From Verrucomicrobiota bacterium (GTDB taxonomy: Bacteria; Verrucomicrobiota; Verrucomicrobiia; Opitutales; Opitutaceae), in NCBI GenBank assembly GCA_028293545.1, contig JAQGOP010000053.1:186001-250000 (forward strand): a DNA stretch of 64,000 nucleotides, written 5' to 3'. The translations under genes and the position numbers were made by a program. Under the pieces are notes generated by a model, which was not told the DNA's origin, ran no database searches, and worked only from the letters and a program-made list of their open reading frames with translations. Shown piece by piece: positions 26,084 through 35,320 of this stretch. Numbering within the stretch: the first letter of the stretch is position 1; each line of letters begins with the position of its first letter.

Positions 26084-27341
26084 AACTCTTTCGGCGACGA
26101 ATCTGCGGGCCCTTAAAAACGCGGAATTGAAGTTCAATCCCCGAATGACCCTACTCGTCGGCGTAAATGGATTGGGCAAGACGACCATTCTCGATGCGAT
26201 CCGGATTGTGTTGGCGCAGGTGCTGCCGCATGTGAACGGGGTGCGCGGCGACCATCTAGCATTCAGCGTGAGCGATATCCGGATCAGCAACAAGAAAGAG
26301 ACTGGCTCCGATGCGCTTTCTGTTGAACTCAACTGCGTCGTGCCCGGCGCAAAGATGAAATACACTTGGCATAAGCCGAGGACGGACCATGCGGTGATCG
26401 CCGCGGGAAGTGTCAGAAATCCGATCAGAGAGAAGCCCGAGCAACAGCGGCTGGAAGCGACCGCGATCGATGGTTCGAAGGTGGTCGGCATTGGACGGGA
26501 AACCCAACTCGCGGTATACTTTTCAACCCGACGATCGCTTGCGAGCGACCGGCGCGCATCCAAGGGCCGGACGGCCAGTGATCGTTCCGCCGCGCTCTCG
26601 GAGGCGCTTTCGTCCCGAGAGTTACGGCTGGCCGAACTGGCATACTGGATGAAGGCGCAAGAGGAGCTGGGGCGGGAAGAACCGAAGCGGCAGCGCCACC
26701 TTGCAGCAATGTGTCGAGCGGCCCGGAAGTTCCTCCCGGCATGCAAGAGGATTTGGGCCGAAACATCTCCTTCCGCCCGACTCTTCATCTTGAAGGGAAA
26801 GACGAAGCTCGATGTTCGGCAATTGTCCGATGGTGAGCGCGGCATGCTCGCGTTGGTTCTTGATCTGGCGCGGCGGATGTCGCAAGCCCGACCGGATGCT
26901 CGCGATCCAGTGTCGGAGGTGGAAGCCGTCGTGTTGATTGATGAACTTGATCTTCATCTGCACCCTCAATGGCAGCGGACGATTGTCCCTCGACTGACGC
27001 GCACGTTCCCGCGCTGCCAGTTCATTGCCACCACACATTCCCCGCAAATCATCGCGGCGGTAAAGCCAGAGCAGATCGTACTGTTGACCCCGACGGGGTT
27101 GATTGAACCGGATCGTTCACTCGGGATGGATTCTAATTGGATTCTAAAACATGTGATGGGGACCGACGAACGACCGGCCCGAACCGCCCAAACGATTCGT
27201 GGCATCGAAGCGCAGATTGACTCTGGGTCGTTTAGATCGGCCCGGGCGGCAATTGCGAAAGCGCGAAAGATTTGGTCGGACCTGCCCGATTGGCCGATCT
27301 TGGAAATGCGCATGAAACGGATGGAAGATGCCGCAGGATGA
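26073..27341 (+). CDS. ptuA: ABC-type AAA ATPase, Septu PtuA-like
   Basis: This 422-residue RecF/SMC-type ATPase has Walker A 'GVNGLGKTT' (residues 30-38), ABC signature 'LSDGERGML' (251-259), Walker B 'AVVLIDELDLHLHP' (285-298) and the late 'IATTHSPQII' His switch. It is immediately followed, with an ATGA overlap, by an HNH protein of the PtuB family. ATPase plus HNH is the Septu defence pair, in which PtuA complexes gate PtuB's nuclease. Here the pair sits between hsdS and hsdR, so it may act with the type I enzyme. An OLD-type or other RM-associated ATPase is the alternative. Confidence 0.85.
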   Translation: MKIKTLSATNLRALKNAELKFNPRMTLLVGVNGLGKTTILDAIRIVLAQVLPHVNGVRGDHLAFSVSDIRISNKKETGSDALSVELNCVVPGAKMKYTWHKPRTDHAVIAAGSVRNPIREKPEQQRLEATAIDGSKVVGIGRETQLAVYFSTRRSLASDRRASKGRTASDRSAALSEALSSRELRLAELAYWMKAQEELGREEPKRQRHLAAMCRAARKFLPACKRIWAETSPSARLFILKGKTKLDVRQLSDGERGMLALVLDLARRMSQARPDARDPVSEVEAVVLIDELDLHLHPQWQRTIVPRLTRTFPRCQFIATTHSPQIIAAVKPEQIVLLTPTGLIEPDRSLGMDSNWILKHVMGTDERPARTAQTIRGIEAQIDSGSFRSARAAIAKARKIWSDLPDWPILEMRMKRMEDAAG

Positions 27342-28060
27342 AGTACGTACGGAAAGCCGGCGAACCACACGAGTATCGCCTGTGGCGTCAGAGCGTAAGC
27401 GGAACGACGGAAGAGAATTTTAGAACGGGATTGAAGAACCCGGTGAAGCGACTCTTGCACGTTGCTTTGGTCGGGGAGCAGGGTGCGCTCTGTGCCTACA
27501 CGATGAAACGGATCGATTCCGGTCGGTCCCATATCGAGCACATTAAGCCCGAGTCGGTCTGCCGGGCAGAAGGAGCGGGTTTGGATTTGGAGTATCGCAA
27601 TCTGCTCGCCTGCTTCCCGCTCCACGGCATGGACGGCAAATACCGTTATGGGGCGCAAGAGCGTGGCAATTGGTGGGAAGACAATGGACGGAACTTTGTC
27701 ATTCCCCTCCAACCCAACTGCGAGCACCGCTTCCGGTTTGATCTTCGGGGCCGGATCCATCCGGTTGGCTCCGATGCCGCCGCAACGGCGACGATCAAGC
27801 ATCTGGGCCTCGATCACCCGACCTTGGCGGAAGATCGCCGGGGCGTCATTCGCGAACTGATTTATGGGGGCTCCGGGGATCGACCGCTGACGGCTCCTGA
27901 GGTTGTCCGCTATGTAGACACAATCTGCCACCCTGACGGCGACGGCCATTTTAACGAGTTTTGTGTAGCGATTAGGGATGCCCTCCGTGAATATCTCATC
28001 ACTCTGCGCAAGCTCAGCCAGCGCCGAAAGTTCGCGCGCCGAAAGCAATGCCCCCGCTAA
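27338..28060 (+). CDS. ptuB: HNH endonuclease, Septu PtuB-like
   Basis: This is a 240-residue protein. The HNH centre is 'LCAYTMKRIDSGRSHIEHIKPES' (residues 51-73, His65/His68) with 'LDLEYRNLLACFP' (Asn88). This spacing is typical of the HNH proteins paired with PtuA or with retron ATPases. The Cys usually found before the HNH (CxYC) is reduced to CAYT here. The ATG at 27338 overlaps the ATPase stop; an upstream frame from 27272 is antisense-like shadow. The 3' end overlaps hsdR by 13 bases. Expected role: degradation of nucleic acid when the ATPase senses phage infection. Confidence 0.82.
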   Translation: MKYVRKAGEPHEYRLWRQSVSGTTEENFRTGLKNPVKRLLHVALVGEQGALCAYTMKRIDSGRSHIEHIKPESVCRAEGAGLDLEYRNLLACFPLHGMDGKYRYGAQERGNWWEDNGRNFVIPLQPNCEHRFRFDLRGRIHPVGSDAAATATIKHLGLDHPTLAEDRRGVIRELIYGGSGDRPLTAPEVVRYVDTICHPDGDGHFNEFCVAIRDALREYLITLRKLSQRRKFARRKQCPR

Positions 28061-31000
28061 GCTCCAATCGATCTGAGACAGCGTTCGAGACTGTCATCGA
28101 GGCGCATTTGCTCGCGCACGGTTACGCCACCGAATCGCGCGTTGGATTTGATCAGACTCGCGCTCTCTTTCCCGAATCGGTCCTCGCCTTCATTCGCGAA
28201 ACCCAACCGCAGGAATGGGCGAAGCTGGAAGCCTTGCACGGGATTAGGACGGGCGAGCAAGTCCTCCTCGACCTGGGCAAATGGATGGACGCGCACGGCT
28301 GCCTGGCGACCCTCCGCCACGGCTTCAAGTGTTACGGTCGGAGTCTGCGCGTGGCGTTTTTTCGCGCGGCCCATGGTCTCAATCCCGAGTTGGAAAAACG
28401 CTACGCTGCCAATCGCCTCGGGTTGACGCGGCAGCTCCGGTATTCCAAGCGATCCGCGCATTCGCTCGATGTCGCGCTGAGCCTAAACGGAATTCCGCTT
28501 GCGACGCTTGAGCTCAAGAACGCTTTGACCGGGCAGACGGTCGAGGATGCCCTCACCCAGTATCGGCATGACCGCGACCCCCGCGAACAGATCTTCGAAT
28601 TCAAGCGCCGCACGCTCGTCCATTTTGCCGTCGATACGGAGACAGTCTACATGACGACTCGGCTGGCCGGTCTGGCGACGCACTTTCTGCCGTTCAACAA
28701 AGGCAACGCAGGCGGCGCCGGTAATCCCCTCGATCCCGCGGGCCGAACCTATCGCACGGCTTATCTTTGGGAAGAGATCCTGGAGCGGCACAGCTTTCTC
28801 GACCTGCTGGGACGCTTCCTGCACCTCCAATCCGATGAGCGGCGCGGGGAAGATGGTCGAAAAGTCCACAAGGAGACGATGATTTTTCCCCGGTACCATC
28901 AGCTCGATTGCATCCGCCTCCTCGTGGCGAACGCCCAGCAAGAGGGCGCGGGCCACAACTCGCTCATCGAGCACTCCGCTGGCAGCGGCAAGAGCAACAC
29001 GATTGCCTGGCTCGCTCATCGACTTGCTTCCCTGCACACGACGGCAAACCAAAAGATCTTCGATTCCGTGATCGTCGTCACGGATCGGGTCATCCTCGAC
29101 CAGCAGCTACAGGACACGATCTATCAATTCGAGCATAAGCGCGGCGTGGTTCAGCGAATCGATGAAAACTCCGAGCAATTGGCGCAGGCTCTCGCCAATG
29201 CGGTTCCGATCATCATTACCACGCTCCAAAAATTTCCGTTCGTCACCCGCCAACTTGTAAAGTTGGAAGCCAAGAAAGGAACGCAGAGTTCAGGATTGCT
29301 CAAAACTCGACGCTCCGCGGTCATTGTCGACGAAGCGCATAATTCGCAAGGTGGGGAAGCGGCCACGGACCTTAAGGAGGTCTTGGGCGGCGAAGAGCTC
29401 CATCAGAGCGCTGCCGAGAAAGCGGCGGAAGACGGGCAGCCCAACCTGGCGGAAGTTTTCCGCAGCATGGCTAAACGAGGGGCCCAGAAGAATCTAAGCT
29501 TCTTTGCGTTCACTGCCACGCCTAAGCACGAAACGTTGGCGGTCTTCGGGCGCGATAAACTCCCGACCCATCGCTACACGATGCGGCAGGCGATCGAGGA
29601 AGGCTTCATCCTCGACGTCCTCAAGGCGTACACGACCTACGAGACCTATTTCCGTCTGCTCAAAGCCACCGGCGAAGACCCTCACGTGGAGCGGAAAACC
29701 GCCGCGAAAGCGCTCGCCCGTTTCCTCCAACTGCATCCGCATAATATTGCCCAAAAGACCGAAGTGATGGTGGAGCATTTTCACGCTGTGACACGGCATA
29801 AGATCGGCGGTCGAGCCAAAGCGATGGTTGTAACCGGATCGCGTCTCGAAGCGGTCCGCTACAAGAAAAGCTTCGATCGCTATATTGGAATCAAGGGCTA
29901 TCCGATCAAATCCCTGGTGGCCTTCTCCGGCATCGTCCAAGATCCGAAGATTCGCGGGGCCCAGTATTCCGAAGAGGAGATGAATGGCGGAATCAAGCCG
30001 AAGGAGCTGCCCGAACGATTCGCGGGGACCGATTTCCAGGTACTCTTGGTCGCGGAAAAATATCAAACGGGCTTCGACCAGCCCCTGCTGCACACCCTTT
30101 ACGTGGACAAGCGGCTCGCGGGAATCCAAGCGGTACAAACTCTCTCGCGAATCAACCGGATTCATCCCCTGAAGGAGGACACCTTCATCCTCGACTTCGT
30201 AAACAAGCGGGAGGAAATCCGGGAGGCTTTCAAAACCTACTACGACGGCGCCTTGATGGGCGAAATGGCTGACTCCTCTCAGTTGTATCGCTTGAAGGCC
30301 GAGGTGGAGGCACCTGGGATCTACCACGACGAAGAATTACGGGCCTTTGGGGCGGTCTATTTTAAGCCCAAACAGCATCAAAGCGCGGCCGACCACCAAG
30401 CCATGAACGTGACCTTGGACCCTGCGGTCGCCCGCTTTGGCGAATGGCAGCGGAAGGAGGCAGAAGACGCCGAACTTTGGCGCGGCAAAATCCAGTCGTT
30501 CGTTTCGCTCTACAATTTCCTAAGTCAGATCATTCCTTACCAGGATTCGGATCTCGAGATGGCCCACGTGTTCCTCCGGCATTTGGCGCTTAAACTGCCC
30601 CGCCGTCCGGCCGAATCGACCTATCAGTTCGACGAGGATTTACGCCTGGAATATTATCGCCTGCAGAAAATCAGCGAAGGCTCAATCAGTCTCAGCGACG
30701 GCGCCGGCCGCCGGATCGACGGGCCCACGGAAGTCGGCACCGGGACGGCACGCGGGGAGAATGTCCCCTTGTCCCGCATCATCGCCCTCGTGAACGAGCG
30801 TTTCGGCACTGACTGGAAAAGCCCTGACCAACTCTTTTTCGATCAGATCGTCGAAGCCGCCGCCTTGGACGAAAACCTGCAGCGAGCCGCCGCCGTGAAT
30901 CCTGAAGAAAAATTCGAGCTAGTGTTCACGAATCTCCTAGAGACCCTTTTCATGGAGCGAATGGATCAGAACGAGGAGATCGTGGCCCGCTTCATGAACG

Positions 31001-31137
31001 ATCCTGCGCTCCGGACGATGTTGACGGGCCTCTTGTCGACGGAAACGTATCGCAAGCTCGGCGGCAAACCGACTCCGACGGTCGCGCCCAAGCCGAAGCC
31101 GCGAACCAAGCCGCAACCCGCGAAGGCGCGCCGCTGA
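28048..31137 (+). CDS. hsdR: Type I restriction endonuclease subunit
   Basis: This is a 1029-residue motor and nuclease subunit. The N-terminal PD-(D/E)XK part shows 'NGIPLATLELKNALTG' (Glu-x-Lys, near residue 150). The SF2 translocase has Walker A 'SAGSGKSNTIAW' near residue 310 and DEAH as 'VIVDEAHNSQGG' near 427, followed by 'FFAFTATPKHETLAVFG'. The C-terminal part contains 'AEKYQTGFDQPLLHTLYVDKRL' and 'QTLSRINRIHP' (motifs V and VI). All motifs look intact, so the enzyme should be active. It overlaps ptuB and is followed two bases later by a GIY-YIG gene. Confidence 0.95.
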   Translation: MPPLSSNRSETAFETVIEAHLLAHGYATESRVGFDQTRALFPESVLAFIRETQPQEWAKLEALHGIRTGEQVLLDLGKWMDAHGCLATLRHGFKCYGRSLRVAFFRAAHGLNPELEKRYAANRLGLTRQLRYSKRSAHSLDVALSLNGIPLATLELKNALTGQTVEDALTQYRHDRDPREQIFEFKRRTLVHFAVDTETVYMTTRLAGLATHFLPFNKGNAGGAGNPLDPAGRTYRTAYLWEEILERHSFLDLLGRFLHLQSDERRGEDGRKVHKETMIFPRYHQLDCIRLLVANAQQEGAGHNSLIEHSAGSGKSNTIAWLAHRLASLHTTANQKIFDSVIVVTDRVILDQQLQDTIYQFEHKRGVVQRIDENSEQLAQALANAVPIIITTLQKFPFVTRQLVKLEAKKGTQSSGLLKTRRSAVIVDEAHNSQGGEAATDLKEVLGGEELHQSAAEKAAEDGQPNLAEVFRSMAKRGAQKNLSFFAFTATPKHETLAVFGRDKLPTHRYTMRQAIEEGFILDVLKAYTTYETYFRLLKATGEDPHVERKTAAKALARFLQLHPHNIAQKTEVMVEHFHAVTRHKIGGRAKAMVVTGSRLEAVRYKKSFDRYIGIKGYPIKSLVAFSGIVQDPKIRGAQYSEEEMNGGIKPKELPERFAGTDFQVLLVAEKYQTGFDQPLLHTLYVDKRLAGIQAVQTLSRINRIHPLKEDTFILDFVNKREEIREAFKTYYDGALMGEMADSSQLYRLKAEVEAPGIYHDEELRAFGAVYFKPKQHQSAADHQAMNVTLDPAVARFGEWQRKEAEDAELWRGKIQSFVSLYNFLSQIIPYQDSDLEMAHVFLRHLALKLPRRPAESTYQFDEDLRLEYYRLQKISEGSISLSDGAGRRIDGPTEVGTGTARGENVPLSRIIALVNERFGTDWKSPDQLFFDQIVEAAALDENLQRAAAVNPEEKFELVFTNLLETLFMERMDQNEEIVARFMNDPALRTMLTGLLSTETYRKLGGKPTPTVAPKPKPRTKPQPAKARR

Positions 31138-31139
31138 AC

Positions 31140-31991
31140 ATGGCTCTTCTCCCGAAAACGATTCAGATTTTTCTTCCCGAAGGGAGCCCGCACGGCGTCA
31201 AAATCGCCGAGTTTACGAATCGCAACGTCCAGGTCGTGGTGATCCCTCGGGCCAATCTCGAGTTTGCCTGCAGTCGGCCCGAACTTGCGCGCACTGGCAT
31301 CTATTTCCTCCTGAGCGAACCGACCTCTGCTGGGCTGCCGCGCCTTTACGTGGGGGAGGCCGAACCCTGCGCCCCGCGCCTCAAGACCCATAATAAAGAG
31401 AAGGAATGGTGGACGACTGCCCTGGTCTGTGTCGTCAAGACTGCGGATTTCACTAAGGCCCATGTCAAATACCTGGAATGGTTCTCCCACCAGGAAGCGA
31501 TTTCGGCCGGACGTTCCCTTGTGGATAATTCCAATGTGCCGACGAAATCGTTCGTGAGTGAATCGGTGGAAGCTGACCTGCGTGAACATTTTGACACCCT
31601 CCGGGTGCTCCTGAGCACCCTAGGTTATCCCATTTTTGATCGCATCGTGCAGCTCGCCAAGCGCGACCTTCTGCTCTGCAAAGGCAAGAAAGCCTTCGCT
31701 CGCGGCGAGTACACCGAGAATGGTCTCACGGTCTTTGAAAACTCGACCGCCAACCGGCAATTCTCGGGTTCGTCCGACGCCTACTTGACCACCGTCCAAC
31801 AGGAACTGATCGCAGCCGGTACCTTGGTGAGCACGGCCGACCCCGATGTGTTGAAGTTCTCCCGCAACCACATCTTTCCTTCTCCCACTCAAGCCTCGGC
31901 CATCGTCCTCGCCCGGAACAGCAACGGCTGGATCGAATGGAAATACGAGGATGGACGGACACTCGACGCGGTGAAACGCGGCGCCCTTTGA
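31140..31991 (+). CDS. GIY-YIG nuclease-family protein with DUF4357-like C-terminus
   Basis: This 283-residue protein begins two bases after hsdR. Residues 55-85 hold a GIY-YIG start ('ARTGIYFLLSEPTSAGLPRLYVGEAE') followed by 'RLKTHNKEKEWWTTALVCVV'. The C-terminal 110 residues ('AFARGEYTENGLTVFENSTANRQF' onward) match the DUF4357 pattern that commonly follows GIY-YIG in restriction loci. Position at the end of the type I operon is recurrent for this family; the role is unknown. It may process DNA ends or modulate the type I enzyme. It is convergent with the mobility module. Confidence 0.82.
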   Translation: MALLPKTIQIFLPEGSPHGVKIAEFTNRNVQVVVIPRANLEFACSRPELARTGIYFLLSEPTSAGLPRLYVGEAEPCAPRLKTHNKEKEWWTTALVCVVKTADFTKAHVKYLEWFSHQEAISAGRSLVDNSNVPTKSFVSESVEADLREHFDTLRVLLSTLGYPIFDRIVQLAKRDLLLCKGKKAFARGEYTENGLTVFENSTANRQFSGSSDAYLTTVQQELIAAGTLVSTADPDVLKFSRNHIFPSPTQASAIVLARNSNGWIEWKYEDGRTLDAVKRGAL

Positions 31992-32013
31992 ATGGTCCGA
32001 GGCCTGAATCGGC

Positions 32014-32889
32014 TCACAACGTTTCCATCTGCGCGACCACGGTCAGCTCTTCGAGAATCTCCGGGAAGCGCTTGTTCAGATACCGCTTCACCGCCACATT
32101 CTCCAATAGTCGCTGCACGAATCGCTGAACGACATTCAGCGACAGGGCGTTTTCGCCATAGCGATCCTGATAAACGCGGAAATCGCGCTCGAGCATTTCC
32201 ATCTCCTTTTCCATCTGCGCGATTTCCTCGGGCTTCAGCTGCTTGATCTTTGGCGTCGCCGGGTCCTCCAGCATGTCCGGCGGCGTCGCGAGTAGAAGGG
32301 CCTTCGCATACGCCACCGTGTAATCGCCCATCGCGGCCATTAGATCCGCAAATTCCAATTGCCGAAACGCCTTCACCTTTCGAAATAAGCGCAGCGCGCC
32401 CGGCGTGATCGGTTTGTCCTTCAATCGCTCCACGGCGTCCGGATGGATCCCCCGCAGCATATCCATGCTCGCCTTGATCCGCTCCACATTGACCGCCAAC
32501 GTCCGTGCCACGTCTTCCGCACTGACACCTTGCGCGATCGTCTTCATGATCATCCGATGCTCGCCGATCGCGTTGATTCGGCTGATCTTGTCGTTGTACG
32601 TGAACGAATCGTCCTCCGTCGCGATCATGCAGTTCGCTTCCCTCTCGCCCAATTCCCTCAACGCCTTGAGCCGCATGTGGCCGTCGAGCAGGACATAATA
32701 GCCCGCTTTTCCCCTGCAGGGATGGACGGCCAGCGGCTCGATTAGGCCCATGATGGGAATGCTCGCGAGAATGGCCTTATATTTTCCGAAGGCGGAGTCG
32801 GTGCTCTTGACTTCCCGCGTCGGCATCAGCCGCTCCAGGGGCAGCTGTATTACCTTCCGCTCGAAGATTCCTTTTACCTCCGCACTCAT
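32014..32889 (-). CDS. RepB/ParB-like protein of recombinase module
   Basis: This is a 291-residue protein. A ParB-type core is visible as 'LIEPLAVHPCRGKAGYYVLLDGHMRLKALRELGE', followed by a helix-turn-helix-like 'AEDVARTLAVNVERIKASMDML'. A C-terminal helical region has 'RLFRKVKAFRQLEFADLMAAMGDYTVAYAKALL', a RepB-C-terminal-like pattern. It is the last gene of a minus-strand set headed by a serine recombinase and begins three bases after the preceding ParB-like gene ends. No ParA ATPase is present, so classical plasmid partition is unlikely. DNA-binding accessory factors for recombination are the better guess. Confidence 0.8.
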   Translation of the reverse strand: MSAEVKGIFERKVIQLPLERLMPTREVKSTDSAFGKYKAILASIPIMGLIEPLAVHPCRGKAGYYVLLDGHMRLKALRELGEREANCMIATEDDSFTYNDKISRINAIGEHRMIMKTIAQGVSAEDVARTLAVNVERIKASMDMLRGIHPDAVERLKDKPITPGALRLFRKVKAFRQLEFADLMAAMGDYTVAYAKALLLATPPDMLEDPATPKIKQLKPEEIAQMEKEMEMLERDFRVYQDRYGENALSLNVVQRFVQRLLENVAVKRYLNKRFPEILEELTVVAQMETL

Positions 32890-32892
32890 GGA

Positions 32893-33774
32893 TCAATTCC
32901 CTTCCCGGATCCGTTCCGCGAGAAACTTGGGCATTGTGCCAATTTTTTCCGCCCGCAGAAGATTCACAAAACCCTCATCGTCGGTCAGTGTCCGAAACGC
33001 CGCGGTTAAGGCGAGGAGTCGGGCCTCACAGGTCCGGGCTTTTTTGATCATTAGTTTCTGCCGTCCGGCGAGTTGCCGATAGCTTGACCGAAATTGCTCG
33101 GTCGAGGGTTTACGGACCCGCTCCCTGCTCGGTCGATCGTCGCAACCCTTGCCGAAAAACTTTCGACGCTCCACGAGTTTCTTAAACACCGAGAGCGTCT
33201 TCTGCTTTATCTCCCCCGCGTCATACGCGCTCATGAGTATCCGCTGCGATTCGTCGTCGTTTAACGTGGCAATATTGGTGGCAATCGTGATAGGGATTCG
33301 GCCATGCAGCGCTGCGTCCAGCAGCCGGGTTTCGCCGTTTTCTAACAGCCGAAGGATGGACTGGACATAGGGTTTCCCCAGGCCCGTTTTGCGCGCGATT
33401 TCATCGTGATCACTGCCGTTCTCCTTCATCCACCGGATGGATTTGATCTGTTCGATGGCGCGGACCGGCCGTCTGGCGATATTTTCGACCAAGCTCGCGA
33501 GCATCGCATCCTTCCGATCGTATTCCGAAACAATCGCGGGGATATGCGACTGGCCAAGGGCCATGAACGCTTCCAAACGTCCCTGTCCGCAGACTACTTC
33601 GTAGTGCGCATCGGCATCTTTGCCATGTCGGCGCAGGGTGATGGGCCGCTTGAGTCCAATCGCGGCGATGTTCTGCACGATCGCATCGAAGCGCCTCTTG
33701 TCCCGCGCGCGTGGATTCATCACACGGATCCGGCTGATCGGGATCAGCTCAATCGTCGGAGCCGGCTCTTTCAT
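32893..33774 (-). CDS. ParB N-terminal-domain protein of recombinase module
   Basis: This is a 293-residue protein. The ParB nuclease/CTPase domain is clear: 'ISRIRVMNPRARDKRRFDAIVQNIAAIGLKRPITL', 'YEVVCGQGRLEAFMALGQ' and 'ASLVENIARRPV'. It is followed by the DNA-binding helix-turn-helix 'HDEIARKTGLGKPYVQSILRLLENGE'. The stop side is three bases from the RepB-like gene. The start overlaps the recombinase stop (ATGA at 33771-33774), so all three proteins are made together. The tandem of two related ParB-like proteins under a serine recombinase is a recurrent mobile-element module, as far as I recall. Confidence 0.85.
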   Translation of the reverse strand: MKEPAPTIELIPISRIRVMNPRARDKRRFDAIVQNIAAIGLKRPITLRRHGKDADAHYEVVCGQGRLEAFMALGQSHIPAIVSEYDRKDAMLASLVENIARRPVRAIEQIKSIRWMKENGSDHDEIARKTGLGKPYVQSILRLLENGETRLLDAALHGRIPITIATNIATLNDDESQRILMSAYDAGEIKQKTLSVFKKLVERRKFFGKGCDDRPSRERVRKPSTEQFRSSYRQLAGRQKLMIKKARTCEARLLALTAAFRTLTDDEGFVNLLRAEKIGTMPKFLAERIREGN

Positions 33775-35312
33775 GCGACGGACTCCACCCGCACCCGTTC
33801 GGCCAAGGAGAAAAACGCGTTGAGATCGTCAAACCGATACGCGTCCAACATAATGCCATTGTCCTCCGACAACCGAATGCGCGGAGAGATGATGTCAATC
33901 ACCGGCAGGAGATAGAAATCCCGAATGGACTGGTGATCTTCATTCATGCGCGCCGCGATCGTGATATCCACGTGATGTCCGTGCTCGAATCGCACGCACC
34001 ACCGTTTGGCACCGGCTTCCGTCTGCAGGCAGCGCGACAGGACGATGGCGGCGCGATATTCGCCATTTACCAGGAGGACGTCCGTATCCGGATCCGTCGT
34101 GACCGAAGCTCCGATCGCTTCCAAGCCACGAACGGTTTGCTGGATCAATTCGGGGTGCTTCTTACGCAGGAGCCGATTGATCTCGATGTAGGCCAGATCC
34201 ACCTCCGGGCAATAGCCGATCATTTGGTACGCCCGGGGTAAGCTACCGAACCGCGTCCGGTAAGCCGAACTCGACGGCATATCGTCATGTTCATCGATCA
34301 GCATGCCGGAAATGCGCCCGTGCTTTTCCAAGAGCGATTTCAATTTCGTGAGCATATCCTCATCCGAATAGCGGCGCGACCGCGCTTCGATGATGCCTTG
34401 TGCGCGCCAGAAGAGCTCCGTGGGCACAATCGCCTCGAACGCCTTTTCGTTGCGGATCCACATGTCGGGCGGATTTACGGTATGAAGCCGCTTCAGTTTG
34501 AAGGAAGTCCGGTGATAAACATTGTGCCCAAGGTATTTTTCGTTCGTCAGGACCTCGTGGACGGTGCCGCGCGTCCAAGCCCGTCCGAAGTCCGTTCGGA
34601 CACCCTCGGCATTGAGTCGATCCCCGATGGCCCGTTCCGATTTCCCTTCTTCCACGAAGGATCGATACATCCCAAGCACGATTGCCTGCTCCTCGGGCGG
34701 TCCCGGCACGAGCACCACGCGATCGGTCTGCAAACTCTTGTGCTCTCCAATCGCGAGGACCTGTTTGTGATTGCGGTGCTCGTCAACCAGCATCCGACGA
34801 AGGCCGAAGCCGGCGGCGCCCCCCTGCCGAAAGCCCAGCTGTACGAGGCGGCATGCGCCCTGAAACACCTTGGTGGATAATTCGCGGCTGTACTCGCCGG
34901 CCATCGATCGCTTCACACTTTTAATGATGTTCGATGCCGGGCTGCCGTCGTTTTCGAACTGCTCCGCGCAATAATGGACACCAATGCCGGCCCGCTTGCA
35001 GATGTACTCGTAGTAGCCGCTTTCGTCCGCGTCCTGGAAGCGGCCCCACCGGCTGATATCGTACGCGAGGATCGCCTTAAATTCCGCGCGACCCTCGGTC
35101 ACATCCTCGATCATGCGTTGTAGGCTCTCGCGGCCTTTGACATTTAAACCGCTCTTTCCTTCGTCCGCGTAGATCTTGAGAATGTGCATTCCGCGTCTCG
35201 CCGCGTATTCCTTGATTCGGTCCAACTGGTTGGAGGTCGAATACTGCTGATGCTCGGTGGACATGCGGACGTACGCCACGGCCGGAATGGTTTCGAGGGG
35301 AAGGGACGACAT
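33771..35312 (-). CDS. Large-type serine recombinase
   Basis: This is a 513-residue site-specific recombinase. The resolvase catalytic domain opens 'AYVRMSTEHQQYSTSNQLDRI' with the nucleophile Ser18. It continues with 'YADEGKSGLNVKGRESLQRMI' and 'ILAYDISRWGRFQDADESGYYE', which carries the catalytic Arg. A recombinase domain follows, including 'GKSERAIGDRLNAEGVRTDFG' and 'WTRGTVHEVLTNEKYLGHNVY'. No classic zinc-ribbon Cys cluster is visible inside this protein, but a separate zinc-binding gene lies upstream. It is probably the mobility enzyme that brought in part of the island. Its attachment sites are not identified. Confidence 0.92.
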   Translation of the reverse strand: MSSLPLETIPAVAYVRMSTEHQQYSTSNQLDRIKEYAARRGMHILKIYADEGKSGLNVKGRESLQRMIEDVTEGRAEFKAILAYDISRWGRFQDADESGYYEYICKRAGIGVHYCAEQFENDGSPASNIIKSVKRSMAGEYSRELSTKVFQGACRLVQLGFRQGGAAGFGLRRMLVDEHRNHKQVLAIGEHKSLQTDRVVLVPGPPEEQAIVLGMYRSFVEEGKSERAIGDRLNAEGVRTDFGRAWTRGTVHEVLTNEKYLGHNVYHRTSFKLKRLHTVNPPDMWIRNEKAFEAIVPTELFWRAQGIIEARSRRYSDEDMLTKLKSLLEKHGRISGMLIDEHDDMPSSSAYRTRFGSLPRAYQMIGYCPEVDLAYIEINRLLRKKHPELIQQTVRGLEAIGASVTTDPDTDVLLVNGEYRAAIVLSRCLQTEAGAKRWCVRFEHGHHVDITIAARMNEDHQSIRDFYLLPVIDIISPRIRLSEDNGIMLDAYRFDDLNAFFSLAERVRVESVA

Positions 35313-35320
35313 GGGAGGAA

